This document shows, one piece after another, positions 1 to 13,072 of a stretch of DNA of 64,000 nt. Source of the stretch: Amblyomma americanum (lineage: Eukaryota > Arthropoda > Arachnida > Ixodida > Ixodidae); assembly GCF_052857255.1 (NCBI RefSeq), contig NC_135497.1, forward strand, positions 346,720,799 to 346,784,798. The letters are read 5' to 3'. The position numbers and the translations under genes are program-made. Position 1 is the stretch's first letter. Every line of letters begins with the position of its first letter. The notes below the pieces were generated by a model, which had not been told where the DNA came from, searched no databases, and worked only from the letters and a program-made list of their open reading frames with translations.

Positions 1-750
1 CGCTTTGCGCGCATGCGGTCACGCTTTTTGCCGCCCAAATGGAGAAATGAATGCTTACCAGCCAGCAACAGCGCTACCATCCACATAGCCGCAGCCATTG
101 CACGTGGCCTTTCTGTGTACTCTGGGTTTCTCCCGGGCAGGATGGGTACACGTCATTTATATATTCCATGCCGAGAAGACTAAAGAAAAGTTTCTTACTA
201 AGAACTTCCATATACTTGTCGGGCCATTCTCCCATATTTAGCTATGATTTGAGGAAAACAATGGGCCAAGACATCTGGCACTACGGATTCTCTGCACATC
301 CGCACTTATCTTGCTTTTTAAAACTCTGGAACGAAAGAAACGTCCAAGAAATTTATAGTTTTTTCAGAGGGATGAGTCGAGTTTTCTGCAACAGCCCTCT
401 TAATGACAAGTTTAGAACCTCGATTTTTTTTGTTGCATACTGGGAAGGAACCAATGCACCTGTTATTGGGCAGAACAGGTTAGTATCTTAAAGCATACAC
501 GCACTCTTGGACCGTGATTGTCATTTCACTATAAAAGACTGCGGCACCATGGCGCTGTCGCATCGTTTCTTCCGTCGGAGATCTGCGTTGATCGATGAAA
601 CGTTCAAGTATTGTGCGACAGGATTGCGAAACTCTCTTTATCACGCACCCCTGTCAGAAATGCCTTCCGCAGCTCTGTCGAAGAACCAGGATAGCCATCT
701 CAATATATAAATAGGCGATATTTAGTGACGTCAGCCTTTGGTTCCTTTTT
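1..750. other. Non-coding flank, no gene seen
   Basis: Mixed AT-rich sequence. A 146-codon open frame on the + strand (51-491) has no recognisable motif, no coding-like composition and no flanking splice signals, so it is not called as a gene. Confidence 0.5.
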
Positions 751-1330
751 TTATAGCGTTGTTTATTGCCTCTGGGCATAAGGGGAGTTAGGAAGAAAAG
801 AGAAAGGAAAGAAAATAGTGAGTGGGTGTTAAATAGAGCAACAAAGGTGGGCCGATCTAATGAATGCGACGAGGGAGCGGTGATGTGTCCCCTGCGTCCA
901 ATAAATATATGAGGAAGGGTTGTCTGGGTGGAGACCCACTGCTGCCAGGTGGGGAATTCTAGTTGGATTCAGTGCCGGGCAAACACCCAACAAATGGTGA
1001 ATGTCTGCCTCAGTGTCTTGCGAGTTGCAGACTGGACATCCTAGGCGGGGATATAAGTGGCGAAATTGAGGCCACGTCCGAGTTACGGCAGGCGTGAGGG
1101 CAACCCAGGCCCGAATGCTCCGGGACACAACCTCCTCTGCACGGGTAAGACCGCGGGGGAGGGTTATCGCACACGGAGGGACAAGAGCACGTGTGCGGCG
1201 CCGGAGATGTTCCTTTCTTGTGAGTAGGAGGGTAGCGTCATCCATACTGAGGAATTGCGGCATTGATGGCCTCTGGCTTCTGGTCCCTGGAACATTCGCC
1301 GTGCAAAATCCCACCTATTCGACATGAGGA
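751..1330 (-). mobile_element. LINE ORF2 C-terminal fragment plus 3' UTR
   Basis: The - strand encodes a 161-residue stretch (1314-829). It ends in a Cys/His cluster of the form CPVC...H-HLL-x3-CP, after a segment with RGLTRAEE and ALTPAVTRTWP. A terminal C-x2-C...H...C cluster of this kind is typical of the C-terminus of non-LTR retrotransposon ORF2 proteins (I/R1/Jockey-like groups). No reverse transcriptase core is present here, so this is a 5'-truncated copy, the usual outcome of target-primed reverse transcription. Sequence from 829 down to about 751 is AG-rich on the + strand and probably its 3' UTR. The exact ends and clade are inferred. Confidence 0.6.
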
Positions 1331-3520
1331 GCATTGTGCACAATCTCCCTCAAGCGCGGAGAAGGCAATAAATTTTTGCGCAGGACAATGAGAAATTCAT
1401 TATTTTTTCAGAAATAATGCCTCTATTACATCTTTATGTGAAGTTTTTATTGCTTTCAGAGTATTGCTTTGGAGCTCCTCAAAGTAATATTTTACAGCAC
1501 CTTATCACATTCGATATACTGGGTTGAAGGTTTAATTTGAAAGGGCATTTTCATTGACAAAAATACGTACAAATAAGGCTAACGATAATTTTCGTCAGTG
1601 ACTCCAAGATGAAAATTTGAAAAGCCTGAACTAGTTAAGTGTTTTGGAAGCGTGGTGGGCGTAGGATGGACGGCTTGCAGCGTTGTCAACAACTGTCGTG
1701 GAACATTGGAGGGAAAAAAAGGAATAATGTTTGTGCAACGCAAATAAGGGTCGCTACTACGCAGGCGATCTTTGGACATTTTTAGTGGACAAGGGGAGCG
1801 TTAGGTGAGAATAGACAGAGAGAAGAATGGAGCATGACAAGAGGGGGTAAATCGAGGGAAGTGAATTATTTATAAAAGTTTAGACAAGACAAACAGATAA
1901 AATCAGATATATGAAAAAGGATGTTCACAACACACGAGCAGCGACTTGAATCCAATGGCTTCGTCGAATATTCAGTCTTTCAGATGTATATGATGCTTGT
2001 TTTCAGGGCGAGGAGTATTTAGCGGATGACTAGGCAAATACGAGCAGGTAGGGGGATTAACTTGGGTTAGAAATCGCGGAAGTTGTTGTAAGGCATGAAT
2101 TTGGGCTAGTTGTTTTTTTTTGATCAGTCATATTAAAACTGCGCGAAGAAGACAGTACAACATGAAGAGGCACTTTTTTGTGTTCCTGTTCGTGCCTGTT
2201 CTTGTTGTCCTGTCTTCATGCCGTTTATTATGACTGAAGGTGTAGTGGATCGATGTTAACCTAACCTGTATATTTTTGGTTGTGTGGTCGAAAAAAATGT
2301 TAAGAGCTTTAACGAACAGATTAATTGTAAGCATTAAGTAGCATTAAGAACTCATTTGTAGCCACTTCTGTTGGTGTGACTCGCCCGTGTGGCTTGAACT
2401 CGGTAAATATAGCGGTAATCCTAAGTGGCGCACAGGAGGGGCAAACGAATAAAAGAACTAAAAGCCACCCTTAGAGGTACAGGTGGCTGTAGTACAGTAC
2501 CGTCGCCAAACTATTCATTACGCTTCCCTCTGGTCTTTTCCCTCGTCATTGTTTTGTGAAGAAGAAAAGTGTTTATATTTAACATCTGAACTTCTGACAA
2601 GCTAGCCTCTATTACCTTTTTCTGCGCCTGTACCGACAGCAAGAACAGAGAGCTCGCATTTGTAAAGAAGGCAGCTGCAAACACGACACGGCTGCAGCGA
2701 GCTAGAGCTTTCAGAGCAGGTGCTGTTCGGCAGCTCACTCCGTCATTCAGTCTTGGACGTGAACAAAGCATAGGCCTCAAAGCGCTGAAGAATGAATCAG
2801 GCACCAAGCGTTGTCATTTTCTATAAATCTTGGGAGATTAATGCATGTACGTGGGTCCTCACTGTAGCCATTGCCATCGAAAAGTTGTTTTTGAATTAAC
2901 TTAGCGTGCCCAGTTATGGTGTAGCATCGACCGACTTTGGCACGCAGAGCACTCTCTAAGGTAAAGAATATGCGATGTCGATTGCATGGCACAGCTGGAC
3001 AGCGTTTTGCATGCTAACAAAACAGCCCTTAGCAAAATCTGCCTTGCGATATATGCACGAGTCATGGATGAATGGATTCGTAACAATGCCTGCTCCAAAG
3101 GGCACTGAAACTTTCCTTGGTATAAAATCAGGCTGGCGCTATTTGTACTTCTCTGGCGCAGCTGTCTACCGTATGCCACTTAAAGTTTACATTACGCTAT
3201 TTCTTAAATTACAGGCTTTTCTCCCTTAGTAGTAGCAGTTATATAGGAACTTGGCTGAGGGCCCTGAAAATGGCAAAAATGCTTTAGTAGCGGGCTTGTT
3301 CTATACTTTTGAAGTTGTAATCTACCACAGATTGAAACGCTACTGTTTTCTCCAGGCTTCACTGAACAGACCAATCGTGGTGTGCGCAAACACTTGAATT
3401 GGTAGTAAACACTGTCGACCGAACGTGCTGGTTAATATCACAATAAAGGGTAAGAACGGGTCTCACTTTTCCACCAACAGTCATGAAAGGTCTCCGAGCT
3501 GCTTCTGCTCACCTACAATA
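1331..3520. other. AT-rich non-coding stretch, no gene seen
   Basis: Only short open frames on both strands, none with a family motif or convincing splice context. It may hold old repeat debris that I cannot classify by eye. Confidence 0.45.
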
Positions 3521-3521
3521 G

Positions 3522-3672
3522 TGTTACGCCGAGCTGCGGTGCAGTCAGAAGAAGACGAGCTCGAAGTGCGCGAGAACTGAGATGGAGGCTACCATCTCAC
3601 GATTTTCTCAATCTCTCCTTTCGCTTGTAAATAAACCAATCCTCCCCCTCCCCCTATGGCCGCGTCGTATTA
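3522..3672 (+). repeat. Possible solo LTR (Ty3-like)
   Basis: A block starts TGTTACGCC, carries an AATAAA signal near its 3' side (TAAATAAACC) and ends around CGTCGTATTA. The start resembles the TGTTACG start of the Ty3-type LTRs at 44077 and 41399. The 3' end deviates from the expected GTAACA, and no clean target duplication is visible (ATAG before, TACG after). It is therefore only a candidate; a promoter or unrelated repeat is equally possible. Confidence 0.3.
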
Positions 3673-6600
3673 TACGGTGGAGTAAAGGGGATTTCTTAAA
3701 GAAGCCACTAACGCCGGGCGCAAACGAGAGTAGCGTTTTGGAGGTGTAAGTACGCACTCACCTTGAGTATAATAATATTTGAATATAAGCAATATATTCG
3801 AAATCAATACTAACGGAGTTTTGATAGTCAATTATAGGGCGTATTCTATGCATAGTAGTTTATTATAAGTACGTTGCACAGTATAAATACGCTATGTTGC
3901 TCAACAGCAAAAGCCCTAATTCCCTGGATATGAATTAGGCTTTGAATGACTGTTGGACTTCGAAGTATCGTTTATTTTTATGACTGATTTTTATCCCGAG
4001 CCGATAAACCTTTGGAATGCCAACAGCAATTAATAAAGCACAGAAAATTTCATATACCTCTTAAGCGGTTGCTACACCACAAAGTCTTCTTCAAAGCAGT
4101 ATTGTTCTAGCTTGTTGTGTTAAGAAACAGTAAACATAATTCGGGCCTTTCAGAAGTAAGAAACAGTAAACATTATTCTGACCTTTCAGAAACGATTTGA
4201 CACCCATTGCTTTGCCTCTTCTCAGCCGCCACCTCCAGCTACCTAAACAAGAATTATTTTTCTATTATAAGACTGACAGGTGAACACAAGCTTACTCCTC
4301 TACTAGCAGTTTAGTAACCTTCAAACCGATAACACGAATCATATTCACTTTTCCGCACAACTGAGTAGTCTGTTCATTATGGCGCTGAGACGCATTTACT
4401 TGACGTAGGGTGCATTTCATATCACGCTGTTTCAACCTGCACTGAAGTTAATGAGAATTTCATTTCAAAATATGCATGTGCTGCAGGCAGCCGGTGAACG
4501 GTGGCGAAAAGAAATATCCGATTCCCACGATATCTTACGGGTGGCAATGGTATTCTTCTACTGCAAAACACAACTCTGTTAGAACTCTCTCATAACACTC
4601 AAAGCCAACTTTCGTGGCAACTCAAATTGTAAATCTTCTCTAGCCCCTGCTATGAAGGTGCCCAGTCCTACACCCACTGAATCACATGGTCGTGTGGCAA
4701 ATTTTGAAAGTGCGCCTGCTCACTGCCTTCGTAATACTCTGGATAGCACCGGGATTTACATGGCATCATTTCAGCAGGGGAATGCTGAACTATCAGTGGT
4801 GAGAAGCAATTACGAGGCCACCATTGAGCCCAGCTATCGATGTAACTCTGTGATTTTACAGGAATTTTTCTCATCTCGAAATAACTTGCCATGCGCGTTA
4901 GAGTAGACATTTCTTAACTATCCGTGCAAACTCTGTCGGCTGTGTCAACCAGCGTATAATGGCACCGAGAGCAAGGCTACTTGTTAAAGGACTGTACATG
5001 TACCGTACCTCGGCACGGCATTGCCTTGGCTCTTTTCTACAGCGTGTCAAATGACTTTCACTGTTCAATTTTCGTCCAAAATACCGGTCACGAAGGTTGT
5101 CATGGTCGTTCACACGAAACTTGTGCATGCAAGCAGTGAACTGAACTTTAAAAGCGAGAACGAATGAAGGTGTTTAGGTGTGCAGCTATACAGGTGTGTA
5201 GCTATACAACAAACAAATCCTGAAAGCAATAAAACCAAGTTTTTCTTCCACACACTGGACGAAGAAATCTGGTACCACACTACTATGCTAAGAATTCCCA
5301 AGCCGGCCTAATTGCTCGGAGTCCCATTGCGCTGGAGAGGCTAAGCCAACAAGTGGCAACCGCTGGCAGTATCGATCAGATGTCCATGGGGAATGGAGAT
5401 CGATGCATAAATGTTTACGCGAGTGAAGCGCGCAGCTCTTTGATACAACAGTATTTATTACTTACATTGTTTTTTTTTCGGATGCAGAACGAAACAACAG
5501 ACATTTTTACCTATTCAAAAGCACCTTCAACGAGCATGGGCGTGTATCAAAATTGTTTTGGGCCCAATTATAGAATAAGATAATGTGACTTTAGTTAGCA
5601 CTCTATTCTTTTGTAAATGTGCAACAGAAAAATTAATAGGTTCATCCTGATCCATCATTTGCTAGCTTGCAAGCCGCGACAAAGAAACCGTTTTGAAACA
5701 TGATTATCGCTTTATGTCATGGCTTGAATGTGTGCGGCTTATAGATACTTTTTTTCTGTACTTCATACGTGAGAAAATTTAAATGATAAAGACAGTGCAA
5801 AATGTCTTAAACCAGGCTTTTTCGGTTTCTGTGCATATTTGTGTTCCTTATATCAAACCCTTGACGAGTGTAAAACGTAATACCCGCTAATATAAAACAT
5901 GAAGCACTCCTGCCTCAAATTCACGTTTCAAATTTCGTTATCGAAAACATCTCGTTGAGCTACTTTGTGAGCGTGGAGATTATGCTTTCTGCATATTTCT
6001 TGCAGTTTTTGTTGTGTTTTTTAATGTTTGGCTGCGAAGAATCCCAGGAGCCGTCTTGGTTTGAGGAATGGGGTTACGAAACTCACACATTTACAAAGCG
6101 GTTGGCGGTGAGGATAGCACAGTCTTCTTTAGGGAAGGGGAAATCAAGCTGGCTTACACTGGGCTGCTAGGGCAGTACTCGTAAATCACTACGCAAGCAT
6201 TGCTGCGTTCGCGGAGAACTGCGCAGTTGGTGATGAAGAAAGTATTTGACGTTCCTTTGAAGTTACTGTAAACTGCCGCATACGCTAGAGGCACTAACTG
6301 CCATATTTCTCCTCGCCGCCTCATTCTAGTTTCAAAGTTATATCGCTAACCCTCAACACAGATCACTCGCTGGCAGGGAGTCAATACGGTCATAAACCAC
6401 ACGATGAAGCTATGACGAAGGTCACGCGGCATCCACTGAATGGCAAGCTTGCATCATTCCTTTGACATTTGAATGGTATAGCGGCTTTCGGTACAGTGAC
6501 TAACTGCCACACTGGCGAAGCATATTTCAACAACAAAAGAGACACCCTATACAATGCTGCTTTCCACCACACTGCGCTTCATATTCGCAAGGCTGGCCCT

Positions 6601-7480
6601 TTCGAGCAGTCGCGTCTTACGCACATTACCGGACCGAGAAGAGGACGGCGTTTGACGCTACTTCCTTGATCACCTGCAAGCTCGCTCGTCTGAGAACAGA
6701 AAAATACAGCGGCAATCACGGGAGTCTCGCCCTCGAACGTCTGGGACCCGCACAGGCCACTGCCGTTGCCCCTGCTCAAGCTTTTTATCGACGTCAAGGG
6801 CAACAGAGGCCTTCATATCTTCTAACCTGTGAGTACAAACTTTATAGAAGGTGTAACATTCCTGCGCCAAGCCTGAGCGCTTTGCCGTTGTTATGAGATA
6901 CAGAGCCTTCTTCAATAAAGAAGGGATGGATGAAGATCTAAGCGAGAGAGGACGCAGCTGCTAGAAATAAGAGAAAGGCATTAGTGTAAGTAGGCGAAAT
7001 GTCGGATATACAGCAGGGAAAAAAAGTCTATGCGAGGCGCAGAAAACATGGAGATGATGCAAACGCTTTCCAGCCGTAGCCTTCCTGCCATGCTCTCAGA
7101 CTTCACGCGAAACAGTTAATCCTCACAGCGTGCGAGGCGACAATTAGCCAACGGTTACGGAAGAGTGCTTGGAAGAAACAAATTCTAAGGACGATTACGA
7201 TACTCCTTACGAACGTTTAGCGCAGCTCTGTAGGCGTTTTGATTTTGGGAAACGTTAAGGTAAAGATGTTGAGAGATACGCGCATATATGTGCAGACAAA
7301 AAGCACTCTTTATTTTCCGCGTGCACTCTTTCGTCAAGCAACACTTCGCTTAGTCTTTGATTGTCATGAAGATGGCTTTGTGGTCGTAGCAGTGGATGGA
7401 TATATGTTCGAAAATCTGCATCAATGTAGGCTTTATAAGCAGACGGTTTATACTTGGAAGACAACGCTGTGAGTGGCGAT
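3673..7480. other. AT-rich non-coding stretch, no gene seen
   Basis: No open frame over 85 codons shows a recognisable domain. Composition is AT-rich with scattered A/T runs. Nothing can be supported beyond probable intergenic or intronic sequence. Confidence 0.45.
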
Positions 7481-7900
7481 GCCGACGTAGACAATCTATC
7501 GCGTGCAGCACATTTCACAGCGCCGCTCGCCAACGTAGCCGAGCCTGGCGCGACTGCGAGGAAGCAGCGCGAGAGCGCGCTTGCCGGCGAAGACAAACGT
7601 TTCCTCCCCTAGCCACCTTACCTTCGCCCATGCAGTGGTGAGGTGGCACGCACCGCTATGGCGTCTTCTATGAGCGAGCGGCGGTACATTCGATCCCACA
7701 GCAGAACCACCCACGAGGGGAGGACGCTCTAGCTCACCACGCTCTCCTCCCTTCTATCTCTACCCTCGCGCTCATTTACACCGATGGTACAGTGTTCTAG
7801 AACACTATACCTCTTCTAGAACAATATACCGATGGCGACGCGGCTCGACCCACGAACGGGCGCATAAGAGCTGCGCTCTAAAGCTCCGTCGCACTAAAAG
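7481..7900. other. GC-rich island of unknown role
   Basis: A local switch from AT-rich to GC-rich sequence, with overlapping short open frames on both strands that carry no domain signature. It contains two TTCTAGAA palindromes near 7791-7821 and a repeated ACCGATGG on either side of them. It could be a promoter/first-exon region or a repeat; the sequence alone does not decide. Confidence 0.3.
7791..7821. repeat. Paired TTCTAGAA palindromes (heat-shock-element-like)
   Basis: AGTGTTCTAGAACACT at 7791-7806 is a perfect 16-bp palindrome. A second TTCTAGAA core lies at 7814-7821. Both contain inverted TTC/GAA units two bases apart, the geometry of a heat-shock element. No adjacent gene is recognised, so a regulatory role is only inferred. 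Confidence 0.35.
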
Positions 7901-8029
7901 ACTCTAGGCCATGGGCAACTCGATGACCGAACTGCGCTGAATAGCAGCTAAATGTACTGAAAGCACGAAACAGGAGAATAAACAGCCATGAAATCGAAGT
8001 ACGACCGACATCGATTATTTCGAAGGCCC

Positions 8030-8345
8030 TTAAAGGGCAAGAATTGGTTTAAAAAAAAAACGCGCAGCAGCTGGCTGACTTCTCAGTGGACACCTCAGTC
8101 GCGCCTTCGGGGAAACGACGAAGGAAGAGGCAAAGAGGTAACATAGTGGTGGGCTTAAGATTAATTTGGACCACTTCGGGTTGATCAGCATAATGAACAC
8201 ATGAACACATGATCGGAGAACATATAGGCGTGCTTTGCAGTTTACTTCCGCCAAACCGTGGCCGCCGGGGCCGTGCATGATTTGAACCCCCGTCCAAGGT
8301 CTCAACAGCCCTGCGCTCTAAACATTGAGCCACCACGGTGGGCGC
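8030..8345 (-). mobile_element. tRNA-derived SINE
   Basis: Read on the - strand, an A-box-like TGGCTCAATGTTTAGAGCG is followed by a B-box-like GGGGTTCAAATC near 8280, giving a tRNA-like head (about 8345-8265). A non-tRNA body then runs to an A/T tract at 8043-8060. This head-body-tail order is that of a tRNA-derived SINE transcribed by RNA polymerase III. The tRNA fold is degraded, so this is not a functional tRNA gene. Confidence 0.55.
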
Positions 8346-8573
8346 CGCTGAACAGCGGGCGGGAGCTATGGCGCTTCAAACAGCGAGAGTCCTTGAACGC
8401 TCTGGCCCCAGTGCGTAATTTCGGTCTCTCAAAAATTCAGTCCCATAGATTCTGATTTAAGCACCGCGCCTCAACGGCAAATAAAACACATTTAATGCGA
8501 ACGAATACAGTACGCTATAGAGAAGCTTACAAGGTTAGACGTGCGGGCTAGATGGTGGTTCATACTTGTTTTA

Positions 8574-8686
8574 AACAGAGCAAAAGACGCGGACGCAGAA
8601 AGGGACACACAAGACACACGGAGCACTGGGCCAGCGCCGTGTGTGTCTTGTGTGTCCCTTCTGCGTCCGCGTATTTTGCTCTGGTT
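8574..8686. repeat. Near-perfect inverted repeat (hairpin), about 47-bp arms
   Basis: Arm 8574-8620 (AACAGAGCAAAAGACGCGGA...) is complementary to 8639-8686 with a few mismatches and one indel, around an 18-nt spacer. It could fold into a stable hairpin. It may be the end of a foldback or other mobile element; no coding content. Confidence 0.7.
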
Positions 8687-8809
8687 AAAAAAAGTATAGA
8701 GAAGCGAATGAAAGCGGAGACCCTGAAAGCACCTGCAGCGAGTCTCGTGACCAACTTTGGCGAAGTGCCGAAGAAGAGGTGGCGTCAGCACGCGCACAGG
8801 CCATTTTAT

Positions 8810-10440
8810 TCATATCATTTTCATTTATTCAATACTTGGTAGGCCCAGGCAGGGGGGGGGGGGGGGGGCAATAAAACCAGATACAAGGCAAGATAAGAGT
8901 TAGCACACAAAGTTTAAGATAAACAAACCGGAGAAAACCCATGCATGATTCGAACAAAATTAGGTAAATTAACACAAACTTTCGCCGGACATAAGCATAC
9001 AATATTCAAAACTCTTTATAAAAAATTGACAATATTCTCAGTGCTTAATAGCTCACTCAAAGCAAGCTTGCGCTCCTGTGGTATTGTTCGGGGAAAATAA
9101 GAATATTTATACAAGTTGGTTCTGGCACGATAAGGTGTTAAGGACTGGGCGTGACGATGTCTCGTTAATCGCGTCACTCGCCGTTTTAAGTAAAAGTCCG
9201 TGTTCATTGATAAGTTATTATTTTTATACCAAAAGATAAATTTTAGTCGCAAAAGCTTTATTCGATTTTCCAGTGTCCGTATGCTATTAACAATAATTAA
9301 TGTCGTAGGGGAATCGGTAGTGTCAAATTTAGAAAAAAATAAAACGAACTGCTTTCCGCTGAATCAATTCCAATGCATGGATATTAGTTGTAATGAAAGG
9401 ATCCCACTCTGTACAGACATATTCTAATTTTGGTTAAATGAATGATATATAAGCTAAAAGCTGAGTTGCGGAAGTGGCTCGATTTACTTTATATCTAAGA
9501 AAGCACAGTTTACGGAAAGATGATGCACAAATGTTAGAAATGTGAGCATTCCAACTTAAGGTATTAGTTATTCTTACACCAAGGTACTTCTACTTGTACT
9601 GCGTTACTTCTGATAGGAACCGTGATGATAGGCGGCACTGATAAGATAGACTGCGTATTGTGTTAGTTATTCTCTATAAAACTGTTTTTTTCAGCATTTA
9701 GTTTCATATCGTGTCTGAAAAACCAATCGTTAATACTGTTGAGGTTGGAGTTAAGCACTACTTGGTCCTCCGGAGTTTTAATTTCTGTGAATAAAACGCA
9801 GTCGTCCGCGAACAGCCTAATTTGAACTGTTTCTGTGATAGCGTTAAAAATATTGTTTATGCAGATAAGAAATCCTAACGGGTCAAGGACGCTTCCTTGA
9901 GGGACTCCAGATGTTACCGGGAGTGAGCGCGAGGAATGACCACCATCCCAAACAAATTGGGATCTGTCATTTAGTTATGCAGAAATCCTAAAGAAGGTAG
10001 ACCAGCGAATTAGAGTTTACAAATTAGTTTGTTATGTGAAACAAGATGAAATGCTTTCGGAAAAACAATAAAAAATTCTTCTACTTGGCCTGATCTATCG
10101 AGGATTTCTGTGAAGCTGTGCACAACTGAATTTAATTCAGTTAATGTTTAGCAACCTTTCCTAAAACCATGCTGGAGAGGAGTTAGAAAACTTTGTTATT
10201 TAGAAATTCAGTTACTTAATTGCCAATGATGTGTTCCAACATTTCACATCATGATGATAGCAATGAAATGGGGCGATAATTCTGAGGGAGGGTGGAGTTG
10301 CCTTTTTTGAGCACAGGGACTATACGAGCCACTCGACAGACAGAAGGAAGATTAGCCGACGAAATGGACGCTCGAAAAATAACGACTAAGAACATTGATA
10401 TATTTATGTTGTGGCCATTCGCGCGGTGGGGCCACAATTA
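8810..10440 (-). mobile_element. Decayed CR1/Jockey-type LINE (RT and C-terminus)
   Basis: Read on the - strand, about 10437-10250 encodes the RT N-terminal signature (VARIVPVLKKGN...NYRPISLL). About 9915-9700 encodes the GVPQGS-like motif and an intact FADD catalytic motif, followed by NDWFFRHDMKLNAEK. About 9252-9016 encodes the C-terminal segment with the typical RARTNLYKYSYFPRTI. Stops and frameshifts separate these blocks. The 3' end lies near 8810-8870 and includes a 17-G run at 8852-8868 followed by AATAAA in + orientation. No endonuclease or ORF1 is seen, so the copy is 5' truncated and dead. Confidence 0.75.
8852..8868 (+). repeat. Homopolymer G17 tract
   Basis: Seventeen consecutive G inside the LINE 3' region. 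Similar runs occur at 12368-12381 (G14), 21149-21159 (G11), 37363-37377 (C15) and 63531-63548 (G18). Their lengths are prone to sequencing error. Confidence 0.8.
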
Positions 10441-12819
10441 TTACAGTTGCCTCGATGAGGCTGTCGAAGGAGCGGCGGCCGCGGCGTTTATCTTCAGGCG
10501 AACGTCCCAGCGTTCTGTGCAGATTGTACAAACGCCTCCTTCTCTTCGGCATCCACTTGGCTGGCGCTGGTAACAGCGGGCGCTACACAACAAAGCGGCG
10601 AAGGAAGCCGAGCGTGGCGTTCAGGAATAGAAACATTGCTCAGGACGAATAATTCTCAAGGCCAGTGCGGCTACTTCCAACTTTGAGACAGATTAAAGTG
10701 CGCTACGCATTTATTACGAGGCCTTTCATGCTTACATCTACTGTCGATGAAGAGAGAGACTAGCATTTTTTTAAAGCCCAATGTGGTTGCTTTGGAATCC
10801 ATATCGCTCTTTAGGTTGCCACTAAGTTTACGGTACATGATCTAGACTTCCACGGATTTGGCAGCTCACCGGTTAAATTCGTAACCGTTGTTACTGGTCG
10901 TGCAGTTGAAGTGTCCGCGTACAATTACAGCAACTAGTCCTCTGTACTTGCGGGGTTGATGGTAAATGCGACTCAGATTTAGAACTCCATGGTTGCTTTA
11001 TAGGTTTATTGCAACCGAGTTTACCTGAAATGTATGTCGCGTCCCTAGAAACTTATTTGCACGCCGGTCGTTTAGTGCGTTAAGAATTTAAATCCCCGCA
11101 TTACTTTCGCAGAGTAAGAGCGTGATACTGCCGGAACATTGAAACGCTGGGGAAAAAAATATAAAGGAGTATAGTTGTTGCAACTTGCCAAATCTGAGAA
11201 ACGGCATGTTTTTTTTTTAGAAGTTATCTAATCCCTTTTTTAACAATATATACAGGAGCTAAGCGAGGCGAGACAAAATACGAGAAGAAAAATCCTTTCA
11301 CTGTATTTTTGCATTAAACTCATCGCAGCTTAGGCTTTTCACTTAATCTGGACACATGCGTAACGGCGAATGGCATGTTCGTTACGAGCCCTTGTCGCGG
11401 AAATCGGGTCTTGGGATCCAGGATTGCATGGTGGCTTAAAAGGGAAGTCTCAGAAATTGGTCCAAAATAATTTTTTATTAGCACAAGCGCGAGCAAGGTT
11501 TTTCCGCAATATTTTTTTTCCACAAACAACAAAATAGCGATACTTTTTTCGCCTTCTCGTTTGGCTGAATAAAGAATTTTGAGACAACTCTTCCAACACC
11601 ATCTTTCCACGGCATGACAGCAAGAATGTTCTGCTTCGCGCCCAACGTCCTGTAAATTTCATCTTTTCCATTTGTGCACCAGTATCGTCGAGGTTAACTG
11701 GATGCAATGCTTGAAGATTGTGTGCCTATTGCATGCACTGGGAACCACAGGGAGGTGTTGAATATGATTATTGGCAGAAATAAAAAGGATCCTCCTTAAT
11801 GTTTGGTTTAAGCCATCAGGTGAAGTTGGACTATCTCACGCTGCTTGTACAGAAAAACTCTCCGCCAACACTGCCTCAGTGTTCGACTTCAAAGCGTTAG
11901 CTACGGGAGCTTTAATTGTTTACATCGGTGTGCTCAGCAAACGTGGAGAACATCAAATCAAAATATCCACGGGATTTACTTTACGGAAACATCCCTTCTA
12001 AACAAGCAGCGCCATCTACCCCTTGGATTTTGCGCTATTATTGCGATCTACAGCCACCGTCGCTATATCCGGTATATTTTCTTGTTATATCAGTTAACAA
12101 TTTTTATAAATGTGTGCATCGCAACACGAGGAATCGTTTGACACCATCCAGAACCCCCTGCGGCAAACGGTTCGGCGGCAGTCTGAAGGTCATCGGAATG
12201 CACGGTTTGGGGGCGGAAAGGTCGTCGTTGCAAATCGCACGTATATTTTGGGCTTCATGTCAATTAGTAATTTTATGATCAGGAACAATCCAAGTCATTT
12301 GACACTTCTAACTTTCTGCGTCAGACGGGTGTGGCCCTAAAATTTTTTTGCAAATAGTGGTCCCGGAGGGGGGGGGGGGGGAGGGGGTCCCACTTCGATG
12401 GCCGCTATAGTATACTGGCATATATACCTATAACGGATCGAAATTATAAGTATCAACTGAGGCGTTACGCGCCCAGTGCTGCTATGTGATATAGTGTGGT
12501 AACGTGTTACTGTTTTGGTCAATTTGACCTTCTTTGCAGAGAGACGCGTCCTTGACATATGTAAGTAGTTAGAGCTCTGCCGACGAACCGTTAATTTTAT
12601 TTCATTATCGGCTGTCTTCCTGCTAGTCTCCTCATGACATTCATCAAGTTACGTAGAGGCCTTAAATTTTGAACGGCACTTTGCCGTCAAATCGCGATTC
12701 TCCCGCAAAGCATTTATAACAAATAGTTTTTGTACTTACCATTAATCAACCTCGACCTTCTGTACATATTAAATATAGCTGCATCGTTAAAAAATTCGCT
12801 AACAACAATTATCTGATTA
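10441..12819. other. Non-coding stretch, no gene seen
   Basis: A GC-richer patch at 10440-10620 and then AT-rich sequence. Open frames up to 120 codons (for example 11916-12278) show no domain or biased composition. Nothing supportable except the G14 run at 12368-12381. Confidence 0.4.
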
Positions 12820-13072
12820 ATGCTGGCTTGTTTCGATACTCTAGACTTAAGCAATCTCGCTTTTGGCAACTTAAATCTGTCACGAAATATTAATATTTAT
12901 GAAAACCGTGTGAATCAGTACACGGCTGCGAATATTTGGAATAGGTTACCGCCAGTAGAATTGCCTTTCGCGTATCTAGTGCACTTAAGACGCACTTTAT
13001 TGACCTCCTTCAGCCGTTGTGACCGGCGTCTTTACTTTGCTATTTCGGTTGCTGTTCTAGTTTCATTTTAAT
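12820..13072 (+). mobile_element. Possible LINE ORF2 C-terminal fragment
   Basis: An 83-residue open frame contains NQYTAANIWNRLPPVE, which resembles the conserved (W)NxLP motif near the C-terminus of CR1/Jockey-group ORF2 proteins. It is followed by a short tail and a stop. No other LINE block is present nearby, so this is a weak call based on one motif. Confidence 0.35.

Noticed and set aside
51..491. 146-codon + frame near the window start
   Set aside because: No motif, no splice context, AT-rich unbiased composition.
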